Assembly (NCBI GenBank): GCA_041684965.1
Contig: JAWLGR010000005.1
Location: 62,001 to 126,000 of the forward strand
Length of the DNA stretch: 64,000 bases
Reading direction: 5' to 3'
DNA from: Mariniphaga sp041684965
GTDB taxonomy: Bacteria > Bacteroidota > Bacteroidia > Bacteroidales > Prolixibacteraceae
Shown here: positions 17,897 through 26,222 of the stretch, one piece after another
How the letters are laid out: each line of letters starts with the position of its first letter
How positions within the stretch are numbered: position 1 is the stretch's first letter
The notes under the pieces: model-generated
Told to the model about the DNA's origin: nothing
What the model saw: only the letters and a program-made list of their open reading frames with translations
Databases searched by the model: none
Made by a program: the position numbers and the translations under genes

Positions 17897-18379
17897 ATGG
17901 AAGATTGGTCATCGCACATGGTTTCAACGGTAAATGAAAAACTTAAAGATGCCAGGCAAAGTGATTTGAGGTTTTTTCGAGTGGATGAATTTAAACGCAA
18001 TGTAGAAAGAACCGGGAATTTTTCTGGTAAATGTCCGGTTTGTAAAAAGGAACAGATAAACATCAGGGAAGTGGTGGACAAAGTTGATCAGGCAATAAAT
18101 AAACCTGGGAAAGAACGCCGTGAATACGATCGTTTAATATACCGGCTGGCCACCCATATGCAAAATGCACACGGTTATTTTACTCCTTATCATTTTACCT
18201 ACCGATATGCATTTTATGGAATGAGCACAGGGTTGGCCCTGGGCTTCCTGCTGATGATGGCTTTTTCTGATTATAACTGGGCATTTCTTTCCGGAGGCTT
18301 TTCCCTGGGATTATTGATTGGATATATTTATGGGAGCCATAAAGACAGGAAAGTAAGGGAAAAGAAAATGTTAATGTAA
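17897..18379 (+). CDS. small membrane protein with CxxC, unknown function
   Basis: About 160 residues from the ATG at 17897 (MEDWSSHMVST). The frame is open upstream only through a GTG at 17822 that overlaps the pnp terminator, so I rejected that start. The N-terminal half is soluble and charged, with GKCPVCKKEQIN (a CPxC knuckle that could bind zinc) and a helical YDRLIYRLATHMQNAHG stretch with two His. Two membrane helices follow (YGMSTGLALGFLLMMAF and FLSGGFSLGLLIGYIYGS) and then a basic tail. It is 14 nt ahead of the deoxynucleoside kinase gene and is probably in the same transcript. I do not recognise the family. Confidence 0.75.
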   Translation: MEDWSSHMVSTVNEKLKDARQSDLRFFRVDEFKRNVERTGNFSGKCPVCKKEQINIREVVDKVDQAINKPGKERREYDRLIYRLATHMQNAHGYFTPYHFTYRYAFYGMSTGLALGFLLMMAFSDYNWAFLSGGFSLGLLIGYIYGSHKDRKVREKKMLM

Positions 18380-18393
18380 TCAATTTTTTATCC

Positions 18394-19026
18394 ATGCATT
18401 TTCTCGTAATTGAAGGCAATATCGGCTCAGGTAAAACAACTTTGGCAAAAATGCTGGCCGATGACCTAAATGCAAAGCTAATTTTGGAGCAATTTGCAGA
18501 AAATCCATTTCTTCCAAAGTTTTATGAAAACCCTGAACGCTATTCTTTCCCGCTCGAATTGTCTTTTCTGGCTGACCGATACAAGCAATTTAAAAAAGAG
18601 GTCCTTAATCGCGATTTGTTCTTTCCGCTGGTTTTGGCTGATTATTACTTTTCGAAAACGGCTATATTCGCCCAAAATACACTGAACCCCGATGAATATC
18701 ATCTTTTTAGACAAATTTTTGATATGGTTTCCGAAAACATTCCCAGACCCGATTTGTATGTTTACCTGCATGCCGATACAAAAAACCTGCTAAAGAATAT
18801 CAAAAAGAGAGGGCGGGTATACGAACAGGAAATATCTGCCGGTTATCTGGATAAGATCAGTTCCGGATACTTAAACTATTTAAGGGGAATCAGAACATTT
18901 CCGGTCTTGATAATCGATGTTAATAATATTGATTATGTTGAGAATAGCGAACATTACCGGCTTTTTAAAGATACTCTATTTAATAGCAAATATAAATTAG
19001 GTATAAATCGTCCGATTTTAATATAA
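18394..19026 (+). CDS. deoxynucleoside kinase
   Basis: 210 residues. The family phosphorylates deoxyadenosine, deoxyguanosine or deoxycytidine to monophosphates for nucleotide salvage. A P-loop is at the N-terminus (EGNIGSGKTTLAK). The substrate Glu lies in LILEQFAENPFLPKFYENP. The DRY-like motif is LADRYKQF, and the lid region with arginines is KRGRVYEQEIS. Length and motifs match the dAK/dGK group of Gram-positives and Bacteroidetes. Cytoplasmic. Follows a small membrane protein by 14 nt. Confidence 0.92.
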   Translation: MHFLVIEGNIGSGKTTLAKMLADDLNAKLILEQFAENPFLPKFYENPERYSFPLELSFLADRYKQFKKEVLNRDLFFPLVLADYYFSKTAIFAQNTLNPDEYHLFRQIFDMVSENIPRPDLYVYLHADTKNLLKNIKKRGRVYEQEISAGYLDKISSGYLNYLRGIRTFPVLIIDVNNIDYVENSEHYRLFKDTLFNSKYKLGINRPILI

Positions 19027-19053
19027 TACGCTTTCTTAATTGAAAAAGCTTGC

Positions 19054-19061
19054 TATTTTTG
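19054..19061 (+). promoter_or_regulatory. -7 box TATTTTTG
   Basis: TATTTTTG at 19054-19061 matches TAnnTTTG, 48 nt before the ATG at 19109. It also argues against the upstream TTG start at 19040, which would lie inside the promoter. Confidence 0.55.
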
Positions 19062-19108
19062 TGCGTGGGAGAAAAAGTAAAAATCATTCAAATAAATTAC
19101 GGTATGTT

Positions 19109-20863
19109 ATGAAAAATTTCAATTTAAAACCTTTGGCTCTTCTGGCTTTGGTTGCTGTACTTTTTTCGGGCTGTGCAGGATTAAAGAAAATGAAGAGAAA
19201 TGCTGACCAGATCCAATTTAAAGTTGCGCCCGAAGTTTTAGAAACACATGCAGGAGATGTTGGTTTAACTATTGATGGAAGATTTCCAACAAAATATTTC
19301 AATAAAAAAGCTACTTTGACTGCTACTCCCGTATTGACATACGATGGTGGTGAAACAGAATTCAGTCCTGTTACATTACAGGGTGAAAAGGTTCAGGGAA
19401 ACAACCGGGTTATCAGTTACAATGCCGGAGGAACTTTTAGTTACAAAGATGCCACTGACTTTGATGAAGCTATGAGAAGGTCGGAACTTGTGGTAAATAT
19501 TACTGCTTCAAGAGGTGCGCGCACCCTCGATTTTGATCCGATTAAAATTGCTGATGGAGTTATTGCTACAAGCACTATGGTGGCCAATGTTCCAAAACCA
19601 ATTCTTGGTGTTCGCCGTGAAGCCAATAATACCGGTAAATACGATCCCAATATCGATCCTTTCCAGAGAATTGTTCCCGATGAAATGGTAGCCGATATTC
19701 ATTACCTCATTAATCGTGCAAACCTGCGGAATGAAGAAATTTCGAAAGAAGACATTAAGAAGTACCTTGAGTATACGCAAAGGGCAAATCAGGAAGATAA
19801 TATTGATTTGAGAAATATTGAAGTTTCTGCTTATGCATCTCCCGATGGTCCGATTGATTTCAATACCGATCTTGCAGGAAAACGTAAGGACACTTCATCT
19901 GATTTTCTTGCCAAAAGATTGCGTGAACTTGGAGTTGATATGAATCTGAGGACCAAATATACTCCTGAAGACTGGGAAGGTTTTAAGGAAAAGGTTGAGC
20001 AATCCAATATTCAGGATAAAGAATTAATTCTAAGGGTGCTTTCAATGTACAACGATCCGGAAGTACGCGAACGTGAAATTCGTAATCTTTCTGAAACTTT
20101 CACTGCAATTGCTGATGAAATTCTACCACAATTACGTCGTGCCAAGTTGCTTTCCAGCGTGGAACTTATTGGTAAATCAGATGAGGAACTGATGTCACTT
20201 GCCAAATCAAATCCAGCGTCGCTTAACCCTGCTGAATTGCTTTATGCTGCGACTCTGTTTAGTAGCCTGGATGAACAGCTTTCTGTTTACAATTCATTTA
20301 TTAAAGTTTATCCGAACGACTGGCGCGGACCTAACAATGCCGGTTATGTCCTGGTTAAACAGATGAACTACGAAAAAGCAAAACCTTTATTTGAAAAGGC
20401 AGAATCACTTAAAAATAATGAACCTGTTATCAAAAACAATCTTGGCGCAATTGCACTGTATGAAAACAGAATAAGTGATGCTGAAACATTATTTGGAGCC
20501 GCTTCTGGTGCAGGGGATGAAGTAAACTACAATCTGGGAATTGTCAGCATTAAAAAAGCAGACTACGATCAGGCAGTTAAATACTTCAGAAATTATCAGG
20601 ACGTGAATTCAGCACTGGCAAAAATGCTTACCGGTGATAACAATGGTGCACTGAGAGACCTGGAAGCGTTCGATTCAACAAAATGCTACAGAAAGGGATA
20701 CCTGAAAGCAGTTGTTGGAGCGCGCACAGCAAGAGAAAATCTTATCTATGAATCGTTGCAGGAAGCAATTCAATTAAACCCGGATGCAAAACAAAAAGCA
20801 AAAAGCGATTTGGAATTTGCAAAATATTTTAACAATTCAAGGTTTCAGCAAATTGTAAATTAG
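19109..20863 (+). CDS. TPR lipoprotein with OmpA-like region
   Basis: 584 residues from the ATG at 19109; the frame extends upstream only to a TTG. The N-terminus is a lipoprotein signal (LLALVAVLFSGCAG, lipobox LFSGC), so it should be anchored in the outer or inner membrane. Residues about 60-200 form a beta-rich region. The segment EVSAYASPDGPIDFNTDLAGKRKDTSSDFL (about 235-265) resembles the peptidoglycan-contacting part of OmpA-like domains. The C-terminal part (about 395-550) has tetratricopeptide-like repeats (RGPNNAGYVLVKQMNYEKAKPLFEKA; VNYNLGIVSIKKADYDQAVKYF). It probably helps an envelope complex. It is transcribed alone and ends at a strong terminator. Exact role unknown. Confidence 0.8.
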   Translation: MKNFNLKPLALLALVAVLFSGCAGLKKMKRNADQIQFKVAPEVLETHAGDVGLTIDGRFPTKYFNKKATLTATPVLTYDGGETEFSPVTLQGEKVQGNNRVISYNAGGTFSYKDATDFDEAMRRSELVVNITASRGARTLDFDPIKIADGVIATSTMVANVPKPILGVRREANNTGKYDPNIDPFQRIVPDEMVADIHYLINRANLRNEEISKEDIKKYLEYTQRANQEDNIDLRNIEVSAYASPDGPIDFNTDLAGKRKDTSSDFLAKRLRELGVDMNLRTKYTPEDWEGFKEKVEQSNIQDKELILRVLSMYNDPEVREREIRNLSETFTAIADEILPQLRRAKLLSSVELIGKSDEELMSLAKSNPASLNPAELLYAATLFSSLDEQLSVYNSFIKVYPNDWRGPNNAGYVLVKQMNYEKAKPLFEKAESLKNNEPVIKNNLGAIALYENRISDAETLFGAASGAGDEVNYNLGIVSIKKADYDQAVKYFRNYQDVNSALAKMLTGDNNGALRDLEAFDSTKCYRKGYLKAVVGARTARENLIYESLQEAIQLNPDAKQKAKSDLEFAKYFNNSRFQQIVN

Positions 20864-20886
20864 ATATTTTATTAATCTATATATAC

Positions 20887-20923
20887 GGGGGCAGCCTAAA
20901 ATTGGCTGCCCTTCGTTTTTTAT
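20887..20923 (+). terminator. intrinsic terminator
   Basis: Arms GGGCAGCC (20889-20896) and GGCTGCCC (20904-20911) with a 7-nt loop, followed by TTCGTTTTTT. It lies about 25 nt past the stop of the TPR lipoprotein. Confidence 0.9.
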
Positions 20924-21001
20924 GACACATTGCATTTTATATGTCAAATGGAATCTGTATTTTATCCTCCTTGAAACTTAATTTCATTTAATCATTTATT
21001 T

Positions 21002-22372
21002 ATGGATATTATACAGAATTATATCGAAGAGAACAAGGACCGTTTTCTTGAAGAACTGTTTGGTTTAATACGAATTCCTTCAATCAGTTCAATTAAAAGT
21101 CATAAAGACGATATGTATAAGGCAGCCGAATATTGGAAGAAGCTGCTTCTTGATGCCGGTGCAGATAAGGCCGGCGTGTACGAAACAGATGGAAATCCGG
21201 TAACTTATGGTGAGAAAATCATAGATGAATCAATTCCAACTGTTTTGGTTTACAGTCATATGGACGTAATGCCGGTAGACCCCATTGAGAAATGGCTGTC
21301 ACAACCATTCGAACCCGAAATACGGGACGGGAAAATATGGGGAAGGGGTGCCGATGACGATAAGGGGCAGGGAATGATGCATGCAAAAGCTTTTGAATTA
21401 ATGGTGAAAACCGGTACGCTTCCCTGTAACGTTAAGTTTATGATTGAAGGTGAGGAGGAAATAGGATCTCCCAGTCTGGCGAAATGGTGCGAAACGAATA
21501 AAGAGATGCTGAAGGCTGATGTAATTTTAGTTTCCGACACATCTATGATTGCCCCTGATATTCCATCTATAACTACAGGCCTGAGAGGACTGGCTTACTG
21601 GCAGGTGGAAGTGACGGGGCCTGACCGCGATTTGCATTCAGGGCTGTTTGGTGGTGCAGTGGCAAACCCGATTAATGTACTTTGTTCAATGATCGATCAG
21701 ATGACTGATCAGGAGGGCAAAGTTACAATACCTGGATTTTACGACGATGTAATGGATGTTTCAGAAGAAGAACGTGAACTTTTGGCGAAGGCTCCCTTCG
21801 ATGAGAATGAATACAAGCGTGCAATTGGTGTTGATGAATTGGCTGGTGAAAAAGGTTATTCTCCAACGGAACGTACTGGCATAAGGCCTTCATTCGATGT
21901 GTGTGGTATCTGGGGAGGCTACACAGGTGAAGGCGCTAAAACTGTTTTGCCTTCTAAAGCTTTTGCCAAAATTTCTACCCGCCTGGTACCAAACCAGAAT
22001 CATGAGAAGATTTCTTCACTTTTTAAGGATTATTTTGAAAAGATCGCACCAAAGTCGGTAAAGGTTGAGGTTACACCACTGCATGGCGGGCAGGGTTATG
22101 TATGTCCAATTGACTTTCCGGCGTATAAGGCAGCTGAAAAAGCTTATAGCGACGTTTACGGTAAACAGCCGGTTCCCGTCCGTTCAGGAGGCAGTATACC
22201 TATTATCTCAACGTTTGAGGAAGTTTTGGGAATAAAGTCTGTGTTGATGGGATTTGGACTGGATTCAGATGCCATCCATTCACCTAATGAGAACTATCCT
22301 CTGGAACAGTTCTTTAACGGAATAAAAACCATTCCATTGTTTTATAAGTATTTTGCAGAATTGAACAGGTGA
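21002..22372 (+). CDS. M20 family dipeptidase
   Basis: 456 residues, no signal peptide, so cytoplasmic. The M20 family are two-zinc peptidases that cleave dipeptides or small peptides. Seen: VYSHMDVMPVDP (metal His and Asp, near 84-95), WGRGADDDKGQGMMHAKAF (bridging Asp, near 112-130), EGEEEIGSPSL (catalytic and metal Glu, near 149-159), SDTSMI (metal Asp), and DLHSGLFGGAVANPIN at the dimerisation domain. Length and motifs fit the PepV/CNDP-like dipeptidase group. Isolated on the plus strand, with a terminator 30 nt past the stop. Confidence 0.92.
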   Translation: MDIIQNYIEENKDRFLEELFGLIRIPSISSIKSHKDDMYKAAEYWKKLLLDAGADKAGVYETDGNPVTYGEKIIDESIPTVLVYSHMDVMPVDPIEKWLSQPFEPEIRDGKIWGRGADDDKGQGMMHAKAFELMVKTGTLPCNVKFMIEGEEEIGSPSLAKWCETNKEMLKADVILVSDTSMIAPDIPSITTGLRGLAYWQVEVTGPDRDLHSGLFGGAVANPINVLCSMIDQMTDQEGKVTIPGFYDDVMDVSEEERELLAKAPFDENEYKRAIGVDELAGEKGYSPTERTGIRPSFDVCGIWGGYTGEGAKTVLPSKAFAKISTRLVPNQNHEKISSLFKDYFEKIAPKSVKVEVTPLHGGQGYVCPIDFPAYKAAEKAYSDVYGKQPVPVRSGGSIPIISTFEEVLGIKSVLMGFGLDSDAIHSPNENYPLEQFFNGIKTIPLFYKYFAELNR

Positions 22373-22398
22373 TTTTTTAATTACTATTAGTGTTATAG

Positions 22399-22433
22399 AA
22401 AGAGCTGCCCGATTTATGGGTGGCTCTTTTTAT
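22399..22433 (+). terminator. intrinsic terminator
   Basis: Arms GAGCTGCCC (22402-22410) and GGGTGGCTC (22418-22426), two G-U pairs, followed by TTTTTATTA. It follows the M20 dipeptidase and faces the minus-strand hypothetical gene. Confidence 0.8.
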
Positions 22434-22449
22434 TAAAATGACAAAATAC

Positions 22450-22731
22450 CTAATACTTCTTTGCACTTATTTTTAGCAAGGCAGTTTTTTCGTTTAATTC
22501 AATTTTTATTTCCTTCTTGTCAAGACTATTCAATATCCGCTTAAAATCAATTGCTGTATCGGCCGGTGGAGAAACCGATGAGGCTTGTGTATTGGTGAAA
22601 CTGTTGTTCTCAAGGTAAAGTTGTATCATTTCATTGAGAAAATCTTCGTTCAGAGGTATTTCTCCTTCTACCGATAACCCTTTTAATTCGCTGAGATTAT
22701 TTTCTAATATTCTGTTAATTATTGCTTTCAT
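22450..22731 (-). CDS. hypothetical protein, short possible paralogue
   Basis: About 93 residues from the ATG at 22731 (MKAIINRILENNL); the eight extra codons upstream begin with TTG. No signal peptide or membrane segment. It shares a layout with the 192-residue protein 250 bp away: a basic N-terminal helix, then xLxGxxxxxVxxxIPLNExxLN, a helix, a Pro/Ser linker, and DFKRILNSLDKKEIKIELNEKTALLKI, comparable to DFESIVFSELDNNEFLVSVNHRKLTKTI. I think the two are distant homologues. I do not recognise the family and cannot give a function. Degenerate repeats lie immediately upstream. Confidence 0.65.
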   Translation of the reverse strand: MKAIINRILENNLSELKGLSVEGEIPLNEDFLNEMIQLYLENNSFTNTQASSVSPPADTAIDFKRILNSLDKKEIKIELNEKTALLKISAKKY

Positions 22732-22744
22732 ATGATTATAATTG

Positions 22745-22845
22745 TAAGTTTTCAATGGTAATCCCGATAATTATCGGGAGAATTCGCATGAGGATTTTAA
22801 TAATTCTCTGTTGGTGTGATAAATTGCTCATGCTCATTTCATATA
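22745..22845. repeat. degenerate intergenic repeat, copy A
   Basis: First of three related copies. Shared marks are a left edge like GTTTTCAATGGTA and a right edge GCTCATGCTCATTTCA. Inside is a perfect 18-nt palindrome TCCCGATAATTATCGGGA at 22762-22779. Lies just upstream of the short hypothetical gene. Confidence 0.7.
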
Positions 22846-22849
22846 ATTA

Positions 22850-22976
22850 AAATTGTTTGTTTCTAATGGTATCTTATGCCTGTCTGGCAAGGCAGACAGG
22901 ATATTTGCTCTTCCCGATTGCTATCGGGATTAAAAATTCCCGGTTGATCTATTTTATAGCTCATGCTCATTTCAAA
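22850..22976. repeat. degenerate intergenic repeat, copy B
   Basis: Second copy, same orientation as A and directly after it. Left edge GTTTCTAATGGTATCTTATG, right edge GCTCATGCTCATTTCA. It holds an inverted repeat CCTGTCTG / CAGACAGG (22879-22900) and a near-palindrome TCCCGATTGCTATCGGGA (22912-22929). It abuts the stop codon of the 192-residue gene. TCCCGAT...ATCGGGA palindromes are a familiar type of intergenic element in Bacteroidetes (from memory). Confidence 0.75.
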
Positions 22977-23555
22977 CTACATTTTTATGCTGAAATCGAT
23001 TATTAATTTATTCTCCTTTGTTGTAAAATCTTCCCATACAATCATTTTATTCATGTATCCCATGTTTTGCCGGTTTAACACTTCAGCCAGATTTATAGTA
23101 AGCCCTGAGGAGGAAACATCAATAACAGGTTTTTCCTTTTCCGGAGGTTTCTTTTCTTCATGAAGTTTTGTTTTAACCCATTTCCAGCTGGTCTGAAATG
23201 CCAGAATGGAGTCGAGTGCAATTTTTTCAAAAAAACGGAAGCCTTTGAGAAATTCTATCGTCAAAATTGGTTCTGAATATTTAGAATAGCCGATATTATG
23301 AAATGCGCATCTGATGGTTTTTGTTAGTTTTCTGTGATTTACACTTACTAAAAACTCGTTGTTATCCAATTCACTGAAAACAATGGATTCAAAATCCTTC
23401 ATATCTTCTGATGTTGATATCAGTGTCTCAAAAACATAATTTAGGAGCTTTTCCTGTATGGGTATATGAACCGATACTTTTCCTTTTTTTGCACCGGTTA
23501 AATCATTCTCCTGAAGCTTTTTTAATAAATAATGTTTCAACAATACCGAATTCAT
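22977..23555 (-). CDS. hypothetical protein, long possible paralogue
   Basis: 192 residues, no signal peptide or membrane segment. The N-terminal half (to about 100) parallels the neighbouring 93-residue protein: NDLTGAKKGKVSVHIPIQEKLLNYVFETLI, then DFESIVFSELDNNEFLVSVNHRKLTK. The C-terminal half is extra: a helix around LDSILAFQTSWKWVKTKL, a charged Lys/Glu/Pro linker (EEKKPPEKEKPV), then a beta-rich end (LTINLAEVLNRQNMGY; NKLIIDFSIKM). The alternating pattern suggests an alpha/beta fold that duplicates itself around the linker. Family not recognised. Probably transcribed with or just ahead of the shorter gene. Confidence 0.75.
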   Translation of the reverse strand: MNSVLLKHYLLKKLQENDLTGAKKGKVSVHIPIQEKLLNYVFETLISTSEDMKDFESIVFSELDNNEFLVSVNHRKLTKTIRCAFHNIGYSKYSEPILTIEFLKGFRFFEKIALDSILAFQTSWKWVKTKLHEEKKPPEKEKPVIDVSSSGLTINLAEVLNRQNMGYMNKMIVWEDFTTKENKLIIDFSIKM

Positions 23556-23786
23556 AGCAAGCTTTTTATAAATAACACCCTAATATTTAAGATGTTTTTG
23601 AAAAAATGATTTTTATTGTATCTGCCGGTTTCTTTAAGCTGATACTTCCTGAAGAAATTGAAGCAGCAATGAACGGGTTATAAAAAAAGATTGGAATGTT
23701 TTATCTGAAATAAAGGGGCTGAAAGAAGTGGTTGCTTTGTAGGGTGGTTATTTTTTACAGATAATTTCGCTTAAAATTCATGCGGT

Positions 23787-23922
23787 TAAAATTGCCTGTT
23801 TTCAATGGTAGCTTATGCCTTCCTGTCACGGCAGAAAGGGATTTCCCAAGTCCCTGTACCCATCGTGATTAATCGTACTGCTTTGTGAATAGAGAGTACT
23901 CATGGTCGTTTCAACCGCATAG
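23787..23922. repeat. degenerate intergenic repeat, copy C
   Basis: Third copy, same orientation, 940 bp from copy B. Left edge GTTTTCAATGGTAGCTTATG is nearly that of copies A and B; the middle is decayed (CCTTCCTGTCACGGCAGAAAGG instead of the CCTGTCTG/CAGACAGG hairpin), and the right edge reads CTCATGGTCGTTTCAA. It sits in the 435-nt gap between the long hypothetical gene and a lipoprotein gene; the rest of the gap holds only a doubtful decayed frame. Confidence 0.65.
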
Positions 23923-23990
23923 AATTTATTTTTTATCGTCGGATGGAACCCACGATAAATTTTGTTCTTGTGTGGTTGTGATTAAATGAA

Positions 23991-24746
23991 TTATCTGTTT
24001 AAGCCGGCAGATGCATTTGTTGTTAATGCAGCGTCTTCCATTAACAATTCATAAAAATAGCCCGACCCAAAATCTTTGTTGAGTATAATTTTCCCTCTAA
24101 AAATGACTTCATCGTTTACTTCAGCCACATCCTGAGTAGTTATAGTCAAATCAAACTTTCCATTACTATCGGTTCCATCCTGGATATGAACCCAGTTTTT
24201 ACCCATAATTTCTTTGTTAATTTTTACAACCACACCCCTTATTTCCACTTCCTTACCCGAATAGTCATTTTTGTTTTCAAAAACATCTGCAACTGTGATT
24301 TCTCCGTCTGTTTTCTCAAGCCGGACACTGCTTTTCTTTTTGGTTTCGGTATGTGCGGAGTGCGAGCCACCTGCTATTTCATCCATACCGTGAATGTGAG
24401 CTGCCGGGTGATTCCTGATTGGCGTTTTACTTATTTGGTTCACGAAATAAATGACCTCAAAGGTTCGGTCAAGATCCTTACTGTGAAAATTGGTCATTTG
24501 CAGGGCTTCATCGTAATAATATACATCTCCTGCAGCTATTTCCTGCCGTGCTGCTGCAATCCACCGCTCTTCTGAATTTTCCTTAACTTTCAGATACGAA
24601 TAGCCGGTAGCCTGTATAACTTCCGAAACTTCAAATACTTTCTCCTGCGAGGCAGGCATTTGAATGGTCTGACCGTTTTTGTTTCTTACACAGGAAGTTG
24701 CCAGTAAAACTGAAATAAGAACTATGTAAATCTTCATTTGAATCAT
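23991..24746 (-). CDS. lipoprotein with OB-fold domain (NrfJ-like)
   Basis: 251 residues (an in-frame ATG three codons in would also serve). Lipoprotein signal: VLISVLLATSCVRN, lipobox LATSC. The middle part has SYLKVKENSEERWIAAARQEIAAGDVYYYDEAL, a pattern like GW-domain cytochrome-associated proteins. A His-rich linker (HIHGMDE, HSAHTE) precedes an OB-fold with VEIRGVVVKINKEIMGKNWVHIQDGT, as in NrfJ-like proteins. The family is linked to periplasmic or membrane redox complexes, but no partner lies here. Isolated on the minus strand. Function uncertain. Confidence 0.75.
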   Translation of the reverse strand: MIQMKIYIVLISVLLATSCVRNKNGQTIQMPASQEKVFEVSEVIQATGYSYLKVKENSEERWIAAARQEIAAGDVYYYDEALQMTNFHSKDLDRTFEVIYFVNQISKTPIRNHPAAHIHGMDEIAGGSHSAHTETKKKSSVRLEKTDGEITVADVFENKNDYSGKEVEIRGVVVKINKEIMGKNWVHIQDGTDSNGKFDLTITTQDVAEVNDEVIFRGKIILNKDFGSGYFYELLMEDAALTTNASAGLNR

Positions 24747-24906
24747 TATTATTTGGTTATTAATGCGACAAAATTAATCATTTTAACAGCATTGCAAATT
24801 TTTTTAATTGATTGTCAACTTGATTATTCCTGCAAGACAGGTATATAATACTTTCCATTTTATAAAAGCCCTGTGAACGCAATGGTATAGCTGGCACATG
24901 TATTTG

Positions 24907-26211
24907 TTAATCTTTTAGCTCGTAATCTTCTTTATAATTTCCTTCTGCCAACATTTGCGGTTCCCAGTTAATTTTCCTGAGTTCCAGCATCATCGAATCT
25001 TTCATTGCTATATATTCCTCCATCCGGTTCTTATCTACCGGTTCTACCTTCGGTGATTCAACTTTTAACGGATCTACCGGGGTACCATTCTTAAATACCC
25101 GGAAATCAAGATGAGGACCTGTGGCCAGGCCGGTTGCGCCAACATAACCAATCACCTGCCCCTGCCTTACCCGGGCACCTTGTTTAATCCCTTTTCCAAA
25201 GCCCGACAAGTGCATGTAAACCGTAGTATATACCGAGTTGTGCTTCACCTTCAGGTAATTTCCGCCTCCGTTTGCCTGGTAGGCCCTTGCAATTACCGTC
25301 CCGTCGCCGATTGTCCTTACCGGAGTACCGGTCGGGGCCGCATAATCTACTCCGTGGTGCGGCCTGCGAATTCGCAGCACTGGGTGCATACGGCTGTGCG
25401 AAAAGTGTGAGCTGATGCGCCCGAATTCCAGCGGCGATTTTAAAAACTCACCACGCAAACTTTCTCCTTTATCGTCAAAAAAATCGTACCGTTCGTTTTG
25501 ATAGAATCTGAATGCATAATTTTCACTGCCATAATGGTCGAATTGTACTGCATGGATTTCTCCTATTCCTACAGAAATTGAATCGACAAATTGTTCTTCA
25601 AAGATTACCCGGAACCGGTCACCTTTCTGAACAGCATAAAAATCAATTGACCAGGCAAAGATATCGGAAAGCCTGAGAGCCAACATGGGGTCGAGGCCAT
25701 TGCCGGTTATAGCATTCCATAACGATGATCTTATTTCACCACTGGCTGTTTGCAGACGCGATTCAACCTCCTTTTCACCTTTATAGACCCGCAGCGAATC
25801 AAACAGCTCAAATACATAATAATCAACTGCCGAATTTTCATAAACAAAATACCGGGTCTCATTTAGGGAGTCGGAGGTTTGAAATATGGAAAAGTTCCTG
25901 CCATTCCTGATTTTCCTGACATCAAATATTTCCTTTGCCTGCCGGGCAATCTGGTCTATTGTTGCCATGCTGACTCCATAACCGCTTAAAATGTGGCTTA
26001 AGTGCTGATTGGGCTTTACCTGCCCGTCTTCTACAATAAATGAATCAACAGGCAAACCATATTTTAATACAGGCGGAGTGGGCAGTGAAGCGATGGTATC
26101 CATTTCAATACGTTCCCTTTTCTTCCCCCCGTGCTGGGTGCAGGAACTAAGAATTAATGCAGAGCCTAACAGGCAAACAAACAGTATAGTGAGGCATCGG
26201 TATTTTCTCAT
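24907..26211 (-). CDS. M23 family murein endopeptidase, lipoprotein
   Basis: 434 residues with a lipoprotein signal (LLGSALILSSCTQ). M23 enzymes cut peptide cross-links in peptidoglycan and need zinc. The central region resembles the LysM/OapA-like lead-in (SHILSGYGVSMATIDQIARQ). The C-terminal LytM domain (about 270-390) shows RPHHGVDYAAPTGTPV (HxxxD zinc ligands), and VYMHLSGFGKGIKQGARVRQGQVIGYVG. The usual HLHFE reads GPHLDFRV, so the third ligand is HxD and not HxH. I cannot tell whether it is active or an activator. Single gene, possibly with the YitT gene 11 nt upstream. Confidence 0.88.
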   Translation of the reverse strand: MRKYRCLTILFVCLLGSALILSSCTQHGGKKRERIEMDTIASLPTPPVLKYGLPVDSFIVEDGQVKPNQHLSHILSGYGVSMATIDQIARQAKEIFDVRKIRNGRNFSIFQTSDSLNETRYFVYENSAVDYYVFELFDSLRVYKGEKEVESRLQTASGEIRSSLWNAITGNGLDPMLALRLSDIFAWSIDFYAVQKGDRFRVIFEEQFVDSISVGIGEIHAVQFDHYGSENYAFRFYQNERYDFFDDKGESLRGEFLKSPLEFGRISSHFSHSRMHPVLRIRRPHHGVDYAAPTGTPVRTIGDGTVIARAYQANGGGNYLKVKHNSVYTTVYMHLSGFGKGIKQGARVRQGQVIGYVGATGLATGPHLDFRVFKNGTPVDPLKVESPKVEPVDKNRMEEYIAMKDSMMLELRKINWEPQMLAEGNYKEDYELKD

Positions 26212-26222
26212 AAAGTAAATTG

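Noticed and set aside
23606..23742. Possible decayed small frame on the plus strand with a fragment VLSEIKGLKEVVAL reminiscent of the short hypothetical protein
   Set aside because: Needs a frameshift and the similarity is about ten residues; too weak to call a pseudogene.
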